64,000 nucleotides of DNA, from positions 1 through 64,000 of the forward strand of contig NZ_NEHO01000010.1 of the NCBI RefSeq assembly GCF_002113375.1, written 5' to 3'. The notes beneath the pieces were generated by a model, which did not search any database, was not told the DNA's origin, and saw nothing but the letters and a program-made list of their open reading frames with translations. Positions 17,078 to 26,260 of this stretch are shown here, piece after piece; positions within the stretch are counted from its first letter, which is position 1; each line of letters opens with the position of its first letter. This DNA comes from Pseudomonas sp. R37(2017). GTDB taxonomy: Bacteria; Pseudomonadota; Gammaproteobacteria; Pseudomonadales; Pseudomonadaceae. A program made the position numbers and the translations under genes.

Positions 17078-18212
17078 CTTCGATCGCATGCTCTCCAGTG
17101 AGGATGTGATGCGTCGCCGTGCGACGCTGCTGCAACGCCTGCACATCGACGGGCCGCTGCTGATCCTGCTACTGACCCTCGCCGCCGGCAGCCTGTTCGT
17201 TTTGTATTCGGCCAGTGGCAAGAGCTGGGACCTGCTGGCCAAGCAGGCCACGTCGTTCGGCATCGGCCTGGTGTCGATGATCGTCATCGCCCAGTTCGAG
17301 CCGCGTTTCATGGCGCGCTGGGTACCGCTGGGCTACGTGGTCGGGGTGATGCTGTTGCTGGTGGTGGACATCATGGGTCACAACGCCATGGGGGCCACCC
17401 GCTGGATCAACATTCCCGGCGTGGTGCGCTTCCAGCCCTCGGAATTCATGAAGATCCTGATGCCGGCGACGATTGCCTGGTACTTGTCCAAGCGCACCTT
17501 GCCACCCCAGCTCAAGCACGTGGGCGTGAGCCTGATGCTGATCGGCGTGCCGTTCATTCTGATCGTGCGGCAACCGGATCTCGGCACTTCGCTGCTGATC
17601 CTGGCCGGTGGTGCTTTCGTGCTGTTCATGGGGGGCTTGCGCTGGCGCTGGATTCTCAGTGTGCTGGCCGCCGCCGTGCCCGTGGCGATTGCCATGTGGT
17701 TCTTCATCATGCACGACTACCAGAAGCAGCGAATCCTGACGTTCCTCGACCCGGAAAGCGATCCGCTCGGTACGGGCTGGAACATCATCCAGTCCAAGGC
17801 GGCCATCGGCTCCGGTGGCGTGTTCGGCAAGGGTTGGTTGCTGGGCACCCAGTCGCACCTGGACTTCCTGCCGGAAAGCCATACCGACTTCATCATTGCC
17901 GTGATGGGTGAAGAGTTCGGCCTGGTGGGGATCTGCGCATTGTTGCTGATTTACCTGCTATTGATTGGCCGCGGCCTGGTGATCACCGCCCAGGCGCAGA
18001 CATTGTTCGGCAAGTTGCTCGCGGGCAGCCTGACCATGACGTTTTTTGTTTATGTTTTCGTCAACATCGGTATGGTCAGTGGCCTGTTGCCGGTGGTTGG
18101 GGTGCCGTTGCCGTTCATTAGCTACGGAGGAACTTCGCTGGTGACGCTGCTGTCAGCGTTTGGGGTTTTGATGTCGATCCATACCCATCGCAAGTGGATC
18201 GCGCAGGTTTGA
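17070..18212 (+). CDS. rodA: Peptidoglycan glycosyltransferase RodA
   Basis: A SEDS-family polymerase of about 380 residues and about ten membrane segments that makes glycan strands for cell elongation with PBP2. Family segments seen: FLPESHTDFIIAVMGEEFG (near 268-286, including the conserved acidic residues) and GVPLPFISYGGTSLV near the C-terminus. The start overlaps the last codons of mrdA; either the GTG at 17067 or the ATG at 17070 may be used. The tight overlap fits the obligate PBP2-RodA partnership. Confidence 0.95.
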   Translation: MNNFDRMLSSEDVMRRRATLLQRLHIDGPLLILLLTLAAGSLFVLYSASGKSWDLLAKQATSFGIGLVSMIVIAQFEPRFMARWVPLGYVVGVMLLLVVDIMGHNAMGATRWINIPGVVRFQPSEFMKILMPATIAWYLSKRTLPPQLKHVGVSLMLIGVPFILIVRQPDLGTSLLILAGGAFVLFMGGLRWRWILSVLAAAVPVAIAMWFFIMHDYQKQRILTFLDPESDPLGTGWNIIQSKAAIGSGGVFGKGWLLGTQSHLDFLPESHTDFIIAVMGEEFGLVGICALLLIYLLLIGRGLVITAQAQTLFGKLLAGSLTMTFFVYVFVNIGMVSGLLPVVGVPLPFISYGGTSLVTLLSAFGVLMSIHTHRKWIAQV

Positions 18213-18229
18213 ATAAGGTGAAATTTTCA

Positions 18230-19240
18230 ATGCAGGCAATGCGTGGCTGGGCGACCCGGTATGCGCCATGGGTCGGCCTGGTAAGCATCCTTGGCACGAT
18301 GCAGGAAGCGTTGGCCGGCGACTACGAGGGCTCGCCCCAGGTGGCTGAATTCGTCGGTGAAATGACCCGCGACTACGGTTTCGCCGGTGAACAGTTGATG
18401 GGCGTGTTCCGCGAGGCCGAGCGCAAGCAGTCGATTCTGGACGCTATCTCGAAGCCCGCCGAACGGGTCAAGCCGTGGAGCGAATATCGCCCGATGTTCA
18501 TCACCGATGCGCGCATAGCCCGGGGTGTGGATTTCTGGCGGCAGCACGAAGCTGTTTTGGCTCGTGCCGAGCAGGAATATGGCGTTCCGGCCCAGGTGAT
18601 TGTCTCGATCATCGGCGTTGAAACCTTTTTCGGTCGTAATACCGGAAATTTCCGGGTGATCGATGCCTTGTCGACCCTGGGTTTCGACTATCCTCCCCGT
18701 GCCGAGTTTTTCCGCAAGGAGTTGCGTGAGTTTCTGTTGCTGGCCCGCGAGGAACAGGTCGATCCGTTGACGCTCAAAGGCTCCTATGCCGGAGCAATGG
18801 GATTGCCGCAATTCATGCCGAGCAGTTTCCGCGCCTATGCGGTGGATTTCGACGGTGATGGCCATATCAACATATGGACCAACCCGGACGATGCCATTGG
18901 CAGTGTCGCCAGTTACTTCAAGCGTCATGGCTGGGTTGCCGGCGAGCCGGTGGTCAGCCGCGCCGATGTCCGTGGCGATCAGGTCGACGAGGGGGTGACC
19001 ACAGGAATCGAACCGACGAAAACCGTCGGGGAGTTGCGAGCGCTGGGGTGGTCAGGTCATGATGCGCTGCGCGATGATATGCCGGTTACCGCTTTCCGCC
19101 TGGAAGGTGACAATGGCCCCGAGTACTGGATGGGCCTGAAGAATTTTTATGCGATCACGCGTTATAACCGCAGCGTGATGTACGCAATGGCCGTACATCA
19201 ACTGTCTGAACAGCTGGTCCAAGCACGGGGCGTCAAGTAA
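18230..19240 (+). CDS. mltB: Lytic murein transglycosylase B
   Basis: A 336-residue transglycosylase of family 3 that cleaves glycan strands to 1,6-anhydromuropeptides. The SLT_2-type domain carries VSIIGVETFFGRNTG with catalytic Glu131, GSYAGAMGLPQFMPSS and YAVDFDGDGHINIW. The N-terminus (LVSILGTMQEALAGDYEG) resembles a signal peptide. I use the ATG at 18230, which follows AATAAGG at a reasonable distance; a GTG at 18218 and an ATG at 18239 are alternatives. The gene follows rodA by 17 bases in the same cluster. Confidence 0.92.
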   Translation: MQAMRGWATRYAPWVGLVSILGTMQEALAGDYEGSPQVAEFVGEMTRDYGFAGEQLMGVFREAERKQSILDAISKPAERVKPWSEYRPMFITDARIARGVDFWRQHEAVLARAEQEYGVPAQVIVSIIGVETFFGRNTGNFRVIDALSTLGFDYPPRAEFFRKELREFLLLAREEQVDPLTLKGSYAGAMGLPQFMPSSFRAYAVDFDGDGHINIWTNPDDAIGSVASYFKRHGWVAGEPVVSRADVRGDQVDEGVTTGIEPTKTVGELRALGWSGHDALRDDMPVTAFRLEGDNGPEYWMGLKNFYAITRYNRSVMYAMAVHQLSEQLVQARGVK

Positions 19241-20247
19241 TGCGGGCATTGCCTATCGATAAACCCCTGAAGCTGATGGCATTCGCCGCGCTGGCAGTGC
19301 TGGTCGCCAGTTGTTCGACCAGCCGCGCACCGACGCAGAAGACCACTACCGCCGTACGTTCGACACCGGGGTTGGACATCAACCGTGCCCACAAGGATGG
19401 CGCGCCATGGTGGGACGTCGACATTTCGCGCATCCCTGATGCCACGCCGACCTTGCACACCGGTCCGTACAAGGCCAGCCCGTACTCGGTGATGGGCAAA
19501 ACCTATTTTCCGTTGCAGGAATCCAAGACCTACGTAGCGTCGGGCACGGCGTCCTGGTACGGCACCAAGTTCCACGGCCAGAACACCGCCAACGGCGAGG
19601 TGTATGACCTGTACGGCATGAGTGCCGCGCACAAGACATTGCCGCTGCCGAGTTATGTTCGGGTGACCAACCTGGATAACAACAAGAGCGTGATCCTGCG
19701 AGTCAACGACCGTGGGCCGTTCTACTCGGACCGGATCATCGATTTGTCCTACGCCGCCGCCAAGAAACTCGGCTACGCCGAAATCGGCACCGCGCGGGTC
19801 AAGGTCGAAGGCATTGATCCACAGGCCTACTGGGCGGCCAAGGGCCGTCCGGCGCCTATGATGCTGAACGAGCCGCAAGTCGCGCAGAATAGCGCCCCGG
19901 TGATCACGGCTTCGGCCGGCACAGTCGAGCAATGGACACCGCCGCCGCAGCAACACGCCGCCGCGGTGGTGCCAGTACAGCTCGATGCAAAAAAAAACGC
20001 TTCTGTACCAGCCTCTGGCCAGTATCTGCAGGTGGGCGCGTTCGCCAACCCGGACGCTGCAGAACTCCTGAGATCGAAGCTCAGCGGGATGGTGAGCGCT
20101 CCGGTGTTCATCAGTTCGATCGTGCGCAATCAGCAGACCCTGCATCGGGTTCGCCTGGGCCCGATCGGATCGCCGGGTGAAATCCAGCAGGTGCAGAACA
20201 GCGTGCGCCTGGCCAATCTCGGTTCGCCGAGTGTTGTAACTGAGTAA
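19240..20247 (+). CDS. rlpA: Septal lytic transglycosylase/lipoprotein RlpA
   Basis: A 335-residue lipoprotein. The N-terminus has LAVLVASCSTS with a lipobox (VASC). The double-psi beta-barrel domain is marked by SGTASWYGTKFHGQNTANGE, YGMSAAHKTLPLPS and RVNDRGPFYSDRIIDLS, and the C-terminal 75 residues form a SPOR domain (LQVGAFANPDAAELLRSKL). In P. aeruginosa the protein cuts peptide-free glycan at the septum. Start and mltB stop share one base (TAATG). A run of eight A residues at 19988-19995 lies within the linker and could be slippery. Confidence 0.94.
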   Translation: MRALPIDKPLKLMAFAALAVLVASCSTSRAPTQKTTTAVRSTPGLDINRAHKDGAPWWDVDISRIPDATPTLHTGPYKASPYSVMGKTYFPLQESKTYVASGTASWYGTKFHGQNTANGEVYDLYGMSAAHKTLPLPSYVRVTNLDNNKSVILRVNDRGPFYSDRIIDLSYAAAKKLGYAEIGTARVKVEGIDPQAYWAAKGRPAPMMLNEPQVAQNSAPVITASAGTVEQWTPPPQQHAAAVVPVQLDAKKNASVPASGQYLQVGAFANPDAAELLRSKLSGMVSAPVFISSIVRNQQTLHRVRLGPIGSPGEIQQVQNSVRLANLGSPSVVTE

Positions 20248-20431
20248 TACGTAGGACTTGATTGACGGTTCGTCTGCGATATTGGGGGGCGAACCAGGTT
20301 GTTGACTCGTTGAAGAACAAAAGCCCGGCAAGGGTGACTGGAGTGAGCAACTGAACACGCGATGACTCGTTAGAAAGTCATCTGATTAGTTTTGCCTTCG
20401 GGCAGTTTCCATTAGCGATTTCGAGAGACGG

Positions 20432-21589
20432 ATGAACATCACCACCTTTGCCAAACGCCTGTTCCTGTTAGTCCCGCTGCTCCTCTCACCTGCCGCGTTC
20501 GCGGTCGAGATGATGCCGTCGCCACCGCAACTGGCCGCCAAGGCCTATGTGCTCATGGATGCCAGCAGCGGCAACGTGCTGGTCGAGAACAACGGTGACC
20601 AGCGTCTGCCTCCGGCCAGCCTGACCAAGCTGATGACCGCGTACATCGCGACCCTGGAAATCCGTCGTGGCCAGATCGGCGAAAACGATCCGGTGACCGT
20701 CAGCGAAAATGCCTGGCGTACCGGCGGTTCGCGGATGTTCATCAAGGTCGGCTCGCAGGTCACCGTCAGCGACCTGCTGCACGGCATCATCATCCAGTCG
20801 GGTAACGACGCCAGCGTCGCGCTCTCCGAGCACATCGCCGGCAGCGAAGACGCGTTCGCCGACATGATGAACAAAACCGTTGGCGACCTGGGCATGACCA
20901 ATAGCCACTTCATGAACCCGACCGGCCTGCCGAACCCTGAGCACTACTCGTCGGCTCACGACATGGCTGTGCTGGCTCGCGCGATCATCCACGAAGACCC
21001 GGCTCACTACGCGATCTACTCGCAGAAGGAGTTCTTCTGGAACGGCATCAAGCAACCGAACCGCAACCTGCTGCTGTGGCGCGACAAGACCGTCGACGGT
21101 CTGAAAACCGGTCACACCGACGAAGCCGGCTACTGCATGGTGTCTTCGGCTGTACGTGATGGCATGCGCCTGATCGCCGTGGTATTCGGTACCAGCAGCG
21201 AAGTGGCTCGCGCCGCCGAGACCCAGAAGCTGCTGACCTACGGTTTCCGTTTCTTCGAAACCCAGACCTTCTATCAGAAGGGCACCGAATTGGCCCAGGC
21301 GCCTGTCTGGAAGGGTTCCACCAATCAGGTCAAGGCCGGCCTGGCTGAAGACCTGACCATGACCCTGCCAAAAGGCCAGCTGAAAAAACTCGCTGCCAGC
21401 ATGACCATGAACCCGCAACTGATCGCGCCAATCGCCAAGGGCGACGTGATCGGCAAGGTCGAAGTGAAGCTGGACGACAAGGTCGTGCATAGCGCCGATC
21501 TGATCGCGCTGGACGCCGTTGAGGAAGGTGGTATCTTCCGCCGCATGTGGGATAGCATCCGTCTATTCTTCTACGGCTTGTTCAACTGA
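20432..21589 (+). CDS. dacA: D-alanyl-D-alanine carboxypeptidase (PBP5/6 type)
   Basis: A 385-residue low-molecular-weight penicillin-binding protein that trims the terminal D-Ala from muropeptides. It has a signal peptide (cleavage after AAFA, near residue 24), the active-site tetrad S63-LTK66, the SGN triad in IIQSGNDASVALSE, and KTG in DGLKTGHTDEAGYC. The C-terminal domain ends in an amphipathic helix (FRRMWDSIRLFFYGLFN), the typical membrane anchor. It lies 184 bases after rlpA and may have its own promoter. In Pseudomonas the gene is also called dacC. Confidence 0.95.
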   Translation: MNITTFAKRLFLLVPLLLSPAAFAVEMMPSPPQLAAKAYVLMDASSGNVLVENNGDQRLPPASLTKLMTAYIATLEIRRGQIGENDPVTVSENAWRTGGSRMFIKVGSQVTVSDLLHGIIIQSGNDASVALSEHIAGSEDAFADMMNKTVGDLGMTNSHFMNPTGLPNPEHYSSAHDMAVLARAIIHEDPAHYAIYSQKEFFWNGIKQPNRNLLLWRDKTVDGLKTGHTDEAGYCMVSSAVRDGMRLIAVVFGTSSEVARAAETQKLLTYGFRFFETQTFYQKGTELAQAPVWKGSTNQVKAGLAEDLTMTLPKGQLKKLAASMTMNPQLIAPIAKGDVIGKVEVKLDDKVVHSADLIALDAVEEGGIFRRMWDSIRLFFYGLFN

Positions 21590-21604
21590 ATTTAGTGAGC
21601 ACCT

Positions 21605-21639
21605 GCATGGTTCCGCGCTGATCTGGCGCGCAGCCATGC
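21605..21639. other. Intercistronic hairpin between dacA and ybeD
   Basis: GCATGG-ttc-CGCGC-tgatctg-GCGCG-cag-CCATGC: two stems of 6 and 5 perfect pairs with a symmetric internal loop. No T-run follows. It may stabilise or process the dacA message. Confidence 0.5.
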
Positions 21640-21676
21640 CTGTCGCCACGGCTTACGCTTACGAGGCCGTTACGCC

Positions 21677-21952
21677 ATGACCGATACCGAAGTAAAGGCG
21701 CCAAAGATCGAATTTCCCCAGACCGATTATCCGGTTAAGGTGATTTGCGATACGGGCGTCGGCAACAAAGACAGGATCATCGAAATCGTCAAGAAATACG
21801 CGACCATCAACGATGAGCGTGTTGATGAGCGTCAAAGCAGCAACGGCAAATACACCACCATTCAGTTGCACATCGTCGCGACCGACCAGGACCAGCTGTA
21901 CAACATCAACAGCTATCTGCGGGCCACCGGTTTCGTGCACATGGTGCTGTGA
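21677..21952 (+). CDS. ybeD: DUF493 family protein YbeD
   Basis: A 91-residue ferredoxin-like-fold protein of the YbeD/DUF493 family: IEFPQTDYPVKVICD at the start, and SSNGKYTTIQLHIVATDQDQL followed by LYNINSYLRATGFVHMVL. No biochemical function is established; the fold resembles allosteric ACT-like domains. It sits between dacA and lipB, its usual location, and its TGA overlaps the lipB ATG (ATGTGATG context). Confidence 0.93.
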   Translation: MTDTEVKAPKIEFPQTDYPVKVICDTGVGNKDRIIEIVKKYATINDERVDERQSSNGKYTTIQLHIVATDQDQLYNINSYLRATGFVHMVL

Positions 21953-22599
21953 TGTCCGGTGTGCTGGGCTTTCGCGAGCTCGGCCAGATGGCTTACGAGC
22001 CGGTCTGGCATGCCATGCAACGCTTCACCAACGAACGCGGCAGCGATGCCGCCGACGAAATCTGGCTGGTAGAACACCCCCCGGTGTTTACCCAGGGCCA
22101 GGCCGGCAAGGCCGAACACTTGTTGCTCCCGGGAGATATCCCGGTGGTGCAGGTCGACCGTGGTGGTCAGGTGACTTACCACGGTCCCGGCCAACTGGTG
22201 GCTTATCTGCTGCTGGATGTGCGCAAGCTCGGGTTTGGCGTGCGCGATCTGGTCACCCGGATGGAGCAGTGCCTGATTGAACTGCTGGCCAGTTACGGCG
22301 TGACCGCCGCTGCCAAGCCAGATGCGCCGGGTGTCTATGTCAACGGGGCGAAAATCGCTTCCCTGGGTCTGCGGATCCGCCATGGTTGTTCCTTTCATGG
22401 CCTGGCCTTGAACGTGGACATGAACCTGGAACCGTTTCGACGGATTAATCCCTGCGGCTATGCCGGGCTGGCGATGACCCAGCTGAGCGATCACGCAGGA
22501 TCGATTGAATTTGCCGAGGTAAGTGCCCGGCTGCGCGCGCAGCTCGTCAAACACCTCGACTATGCTGAGCAGACGACCCTGACGGGCGGAATCGACTGA
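21952..22599 (+). CDS. lipB: Octanoyl-[acyl-carrier-protein]-protein octanoyltransferase
   Basis: A 215-residue enzyme that moves the octanoyl group from ACP to lipoyl domains. Family features are EIWLVEHPPVFTQGQAG, VDRGGQVTYHGPGQLV, the catalytic Lys in NGAKIASLGLRIRHG and the catalytic Cys in RINPCGYAG. The ATG at 21952 overlaps the ybeD stop; a GTG one codon upstream is in frame but unneeded. Confidence 0.96.
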   Translation: MSGVLGFRELGQMAYEPVWHAMQRFTNERGSDAADEIWLVEHPPVFTQGQAGKAEHLLLPGDIPVVQVDRGGQVTYHGPGQLVAYLLLDVRKLGFGVRDLVTRMEQCLIELLASYGVTAAAKPDAPGVYVNGAKIASLGLRIRHGCSFHGLALNVDMNLEPFRRINPCGYAGLAMTQLSDHAGSIEFAEVSARLRAQLVKHLDYAEQTTLTGGID

Positions 22600-22600
22600 T

Positions 22601-23623
22601 ATGACTACTGATGCAGTGCAAACCATGAACCCGACGCTTGATGTCACCGAGCGCCCGGCCCCGCGTCCCAAGGTAGAAGCCGGCGTCAAGCTGCGCGGCG
22701 CCGAGAAGGTTGCACGCATTCCGGTGAAGATCATTCCGACCACCGAACTGCCGAAGAAGCCGGACTGGATTCGCGTACGCATCCCGGTTTCGCCGGAAGT
22801 CGACCGCATCAAGGCCCTGCTGCGCAAACACAAGCTGCACAGCGTCTGCGAAGAAGCGTCCTGCCCGAACCTGGGCGAATGCTTCTCCGGCGGCACCGCG
22901 ACCTTCATGATCATGGGTGACATCTGCACCCGTCGTTGCCCGTTCTGCGACGTCGGCCACGGTCGTCCGAAGCCATTGGACGTCAACGAGCCGGAAAACC
23001 TGGCCGTTGCCATCGCCGACCTGCGCCTGAAGTATGTGGTGATCACTTCGGTGGACCGTGATGACCTGCGCGACGGCGGTGCCCAGCACTTCGCCGACTG
23101 CATTCGCGAAATCCGCAAGCTGTCGCCGAACGTGCAGCTTGAAACCCTGGTCCCGGACTACCGTGGACGCATGGACATCGCCCTGGAAATCACCGCTGCC
23201 GAGCCGCCGGATGTGTTCAACCACAACCTGGAAACCGTGCCGCGCCTGTACAAGGCTGCGCGCCCGGGTTCGGACTACCAGTGGTCGCTGACCCTGCTGC
23301 AACGCTTCAAGCAGATGATGCCGCACATTCCGACCAAGTCCGGCCTGATGCTGGGCCTGGGCGAGACCGACGAAGAAGTCATCGAAGTCATGAAGCGCAT
23401 GCGCGAGCACGACATCGACATGCTGACCCTCGGCCAGTACCTGCAACCATCCCGCAGCCACTTGCCAGTGCAGCGCTTCGTGCACCCGGACACCTTTGCC
23501 TGGTTTGCCGAGGAAGGTTACAAGATGGGCTTCAAGAACGTCGCTTCCGGTCCGCTGGTACGCTCCTCGTACCACGCCGACGAGCAGGCCAAGCTGGTCA
23601 AGGCCGAGCTGATGTCGTCCTGA
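22601..23623 (+). CDS. lipA: Lipoyl synthase
   Basis: A 340-residue radical-SAM enzyme that inserts two sulfurs into octanoyl chains. The auxiliary cluster motif is CEEASCPNLGEC and the radical-SAM motif is CTRRCPFC. The conserved C-terminal serine segment VASGPLVRSSYHAD is present. The N-terminal 50 residues are an extension common in Pseudomonas. It starts one base after the lipB stop, forming the lipB-lipA pair, and is followed by a terminator. Confidence 0.97.
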   Translation: MTTDAVQTMNPTLDVTERPAPRPKVEAGVKLRGAEKVARIPVKIIPTTELPKKPDWIRVRIPVSPEVDRIKALLRKHKLHSVCEEASCPNLGECFSGGTATFMIMGDICTRRCPFCDVGHGRPKPLDVNEPENLAVAIADLRLKYVVITSVDRDDLRDGGAQHFADCIREIRKLSPNVQLETLVPDYRGRMDIALEITAAEPPDVFNHNLETVPRLYKAARPGSDYQWSLTLLQRFKQMMPHIPTKSGLMLGLGETDEEVIEVMKRMREHDIDMLTLGQYLQPSRSHLPVQRFVHPDTFAWFAEEGYKMGFKNVASGPLVRSSYHADEQAKLVKAELMSS

Positions 23624-23639
23624 TCTGCGCAATGATATG

Positions 23640-23684
23640 AAAAACGCCTGCACGGTAATTCAGCCGAGCGGGCGTTTTTTTTTG
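23640..23684 (+). terminator. Rho-independent terminator after lipA
   Basis: AACGCCTGC (23643-23651) pairs with GCGGGCGTT (23668-23676) with one wobble, and ten T residues follow (23675-23684). It ends the rightward cluster. Confidence 0.85.
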
Positions 23685-23800
23685 CCTGGCCCAAGATACT
23701 GGGCGCTTTTTCCCCCAACCTGCGGGGCGACGGACACTCTTCAGTTTGTCCTCGTTCCTGACTACTGTGTGCTGAAGATTTCACGCAGGGAGATTCACGG

Positions 23801-24751
23801 ATGACTGCTCGACCAACCCACACCCTTGGCCCTCACGCTCCTGTCCCGGCTCTGCCGTCGGAGGGCATGATCGGCGTTATTGCACCCGCCGGTCCCGCGA
23901 CGCTGGACACCGACAAGGCGGTGCAGTGGATGCGTGCCCGAGGTTATTCACTGAAAGTGTTTCCGGGGGTCTACGAGAAAGACGGCTATCTGGCCGGCAG
24001 CGACGACGTGCGGCTCAATGACCTGCATGCTGCGTTCGCGGATCCTGATGTCGATGCCATCATCTGTCTGCGCGGTGGCTACGGCACGCCCCGCCTGCTC
24101 GATCGTATCGATTTCCAGCTGCTGCGCGATAACGCCAAGCCATTCATCGGCTACAGCGACATCACTGCCCTGCATTTGGCGATCAGTCGTTATGCCGGCT
24201 TCGTGACATTTCATGGCCCGCTGCTCAATGCCGATCTGCTGGGCGACAAGCAAATTCCTACGGAGTCTTCCTTCTTCAGCATGCTGAGAGGGCAGGTGAG
24301 GGCAGGCTCAGTGATGGCGCATCCGGTTGCCTACCCGTTGACCACAGTCGAGCCAGGCGTGGCCCATGGGCGGCTGCTGGGGGGCAATCTGGCCATGATT
24401 GCCGCAACCATGGGCACGCCTTACGAAATTGACGCCGAGGGTGTCATTCTGTTGATCGAGGACATCAACGAGCCGCTGTATCGCATTGACCGGCTGCTGA
24501 CCCATCTGCGGCTGGCAGGCACGTTGCGCAAGCTGCGCGGGGTGTTGGTCGGGGATGTGGCGGGGGTTGAGGCCGCAGCGCTGGACCGCTTGCTCAAGCA
24601 GACCTTCGAGCCAATGAAGATTCCGGTGCTGTCCGGTTGGCGCAGTGGGCATTGCGACCCGAACCTGACATTGCCCATGGGGGCGCTGGTCAGGCTGGAT
24701 GCGGGGAACAAGGAGTTGATGCTGGAACAGGATGTGGTGGTCAGGCAGTAG
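23801..24751 (+). CDS. LD-carboxypeptidase (S66 family, LdcA type)
   Basis: A 316-residue cytoplasmic serine peptidase of murein recycling that removes D-Ala from L,D-tetrapeptides. The nucleophile is Ser119 in FIGYSDITALHL; CLRGGYGTPRLLDRID precedes it, and the Glu and His of the triad lie in LLIEDINEPLYRIDR and GWRSGHCDPNLTLPMG. The start at 23801 follows AGGGAG. Its presence beside several murein-cleaving genes fits a recycling role. Whether it is the sole LdcA of the organism cannot be known here. Confidence 0.9.
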   Translation: MTARPTHTLGPHAPVPALPSEGMIGVIAPAGPATLDTDKAVQWMRARGYSLKVFPGVYEKDGYLAGSDDVRLNDLHAAFADPDVDAIICLRGGYGTPRLLDRIDFQLLRDNAKPFIGYSDITALHLAISRYAGFVTFHGPLLNADLLGDKQIPTESSFFSMLRGQVRAGSVMAHPVAYPLTTVEPGVAHGRLLGGNLAMIAATMGTPYEIDAEGVILLIEDINEPLYRIDRLLTHLRLAGTLRKLRGVLVGDVAGVEAAALDRLLKQTFEPMKIPVLSGWRSGHCDPNLTLPMGALVRLDAGNKELMLEQDVVVRQ

Positions 24752-24774
24752 ATGTTCATCGTCTGAAAGTCAGT

Positions 24775-24873
24775 CTTCGCGAGCAAGTCGGATCGCCGCA
24801 CCGCCGCTCCCACAGGTGACCGAGTTCCTCCATGGGAATACGGTCGAATGTGGGAGCGGGCTTGCTCGCGAAG
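24775..24873. repeat. REP-type inverted repeat pair, left arm interrupted
   Basis: The right arm TGTGGGAGCGGGCTTGCTCGCG (24849-24870, continuing AAG) is intact. The left arm is its reverse complement but is split after CTTCGCGAGCAAG by TCGGATCGCCGCACCG (24788-24803), then resumes CCGCTCCCACA. The right arm ends four bases from the stop of the leftward transglycosylase gene. Confidence 0.85.
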
Positions 24874-24876
24874 CTT

Positions 24877-26199
24877 TTAGCGGTTGCGCAAGCCTTCCAG
24901 CAACTTGTGCGTCGGATACCCGTCCGCCGGCCAGCCAAACGACTGCTGGGCGCTGCGGATCGCCTTGCGGGTGTTGGCGCCAATGATCCCGTCGGCGGTG
25001 CCGGCGTCATAGTTTTGCGCACTCAACAGGTTTTGCAGCTCGATCCGTTCGGTACGGCTCAGGGGCAGGTCATCCTTTGGCCATGAGCCACTGATCAAGC
25101 CCGCGCCATTGAAGCGTTCGGACAACAGGCTCACCCCCAGTGCATAGGATGACGAGTTGTTGTACTTGAGGATTGCCCGGAAGTTGTCGAGCACCAGGAA
25201 CGCCGGTCCGCGGTAACCGGCCGGCAGTAGCAGGGCGGCGGACAGTTGCTCCGAGCCGGCAGGGACCTGGGCACCGTTGGGCAGGGTAATGCCCAGTTGT
25301 CTCCATTCGGCGACGCTCTTGCGAATCGTGCCGTCGGCCAGCACGTAGTTGAACCCGCTCGGCAGTTGGACTTCAAAGCCCCATGGCTGGCCTCTCTGCC
25401 AGCCGGAGCTTTGCAGGTAATGCGCGGTCGAGGCCAGGGCATCGGCCGAGCTGCTCCAGATATCGCGACGCCCGTCACCATCGAAGTCCACCGCATGGGT
25501 GTTGTAGGTGGTCGGGATGAACTGGGTCTGGCCCATGGCGCCGGCCCAGGATCCGAGCATCTTCTCGGGCTCGATATCGCCTTGTTGCAGGATTTGCAGG
25601 GCGGCAATCAATTGCGCGTGGGCGAAAGCGGGGCGACGACCTTCGTAGGCCAGGGTCGCCAGTGAGTTGATCACCGACTTGTTGCCCTGGAACTGGCCGA
25701 AGTTGCTTTCCATGCCCCACACAGCCACCAGCGCCTGACGATCAACGCCGTAACGTTGTTCGATGCCTTGCAGGATGTCGGCGTACTGGTTGATCAGCGA
25801 CTGGCCTTTGCGTACCCGCAGTGGTGACAGGGCGCCATCGAGGTATTCCCACACCGGTTTTGCGAATTCCGGTTGACTGCGATCGGCACGAATCACACTG
25901 GGGTCGAAGCTGACATTGGCGAAGGCGCGGTCGAACAGATCGGCGCGGATACCGGCGGCCAGGGCATCCTTGCGAAATCCCGCCTGCCATTCGGCAAAGG
26001 TCTGGGTTGGCTGGATGTCGAGGTTCTCACCCGTCGGAACCACAGGTGGAACAACCGCCGGGGCAGTGCTGACAGGAAGGGTCTGAAGCGGCTGGGCGTC
26101 GGCTGCGGTCGGTTTTTCCGCACAGGCGACAAGCAAAACAAGGCTGGAGGCAGCGATCAATTGGCGCAGGTGCCAACGACGGGGAAGACAAAAGGGCAT
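24877..26199 (-). CDS. Lytic murein transglycosylase with peptidoglycan-binding domain (MltB family)
   Basis: A 440-residue second MltB-family enzyme. The N-terminus LIAASSLVLLVACAEKPTA has a lipobox (VAC), so it is probably an outer-membrane lipoprotein. The SLT_2 domain carries VAVWGMESNFGQFQG with catalytic Glu164, GSWAGAMGQTQFIPTTYNT and VDFDGDGRRDIW. The last 65 residues form a PG_binding_1 domain (LQNLLSAQNYDAGTADGIIG). The ATG at 26199 is chosen because the lipoprotein signal follows directly; the frame is open far upstream without a plausible start. It differs from the mltB of the rodA cluster by its extra C-terminal domain. Confidence 0.9.
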   Translation of the reverse strand: MPFCLPRRWHLRQLIAASSLVLLVACAEKPTAADAQPLQTLPVSTAPAVVPPVVPTGENLDIQPTQTFAEWQAGFRKDALAAGIRADLFDRAFANVSFDPSVIRADRSQPEFAKPVWEYLDGALSPLRVRKGQSLINQYADILQGIEQRYGVDRQALVAVWGMESNFGQFQGNKSVINSLATLAYEGRRPAFAHAQLIAALQILQQGDIEPEKMLGSWAGAMGQTQFIPTTYNTHAVDFDGDGRRDIWSSSADALASTAHYLQSSGWQRGQPWGFEVQLPSGFNYVLADGTIRKSVAEWRQLGITLPNGAQVPAGSEQLSAALLLPAGYRGPAFLVLDNFRAILKYNNSSSYALGVSLLSERFNGAGLISGSWPKDDLPLSRTERIELQNLLSAQNYDAGTADGIIGANTRKAIRSAQQSFGWPADGYPTHKLLEGLRNR

Positions 26200-26260
26200 G
26201 CACGGGTCCAGGGAATTCGAATCAGGTGCAGACCTTAACATGTCGAAGGGGTGTTCTGCT

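Noticed and set aside
19986..19996. Programmed frameshift at the A8 run in rlpA
   Set aside because: The run lies in a low-complexity linker and the zero frame continues to a complete SPOR domain, so no frameshift is needed.
20361..20382. Hairpin GATGACT...AGTCATC between rlpA and dacA as a terminator
   Set aside because: Seven AT-rich pairs with only TTTT some bases later; too weak to support termination.
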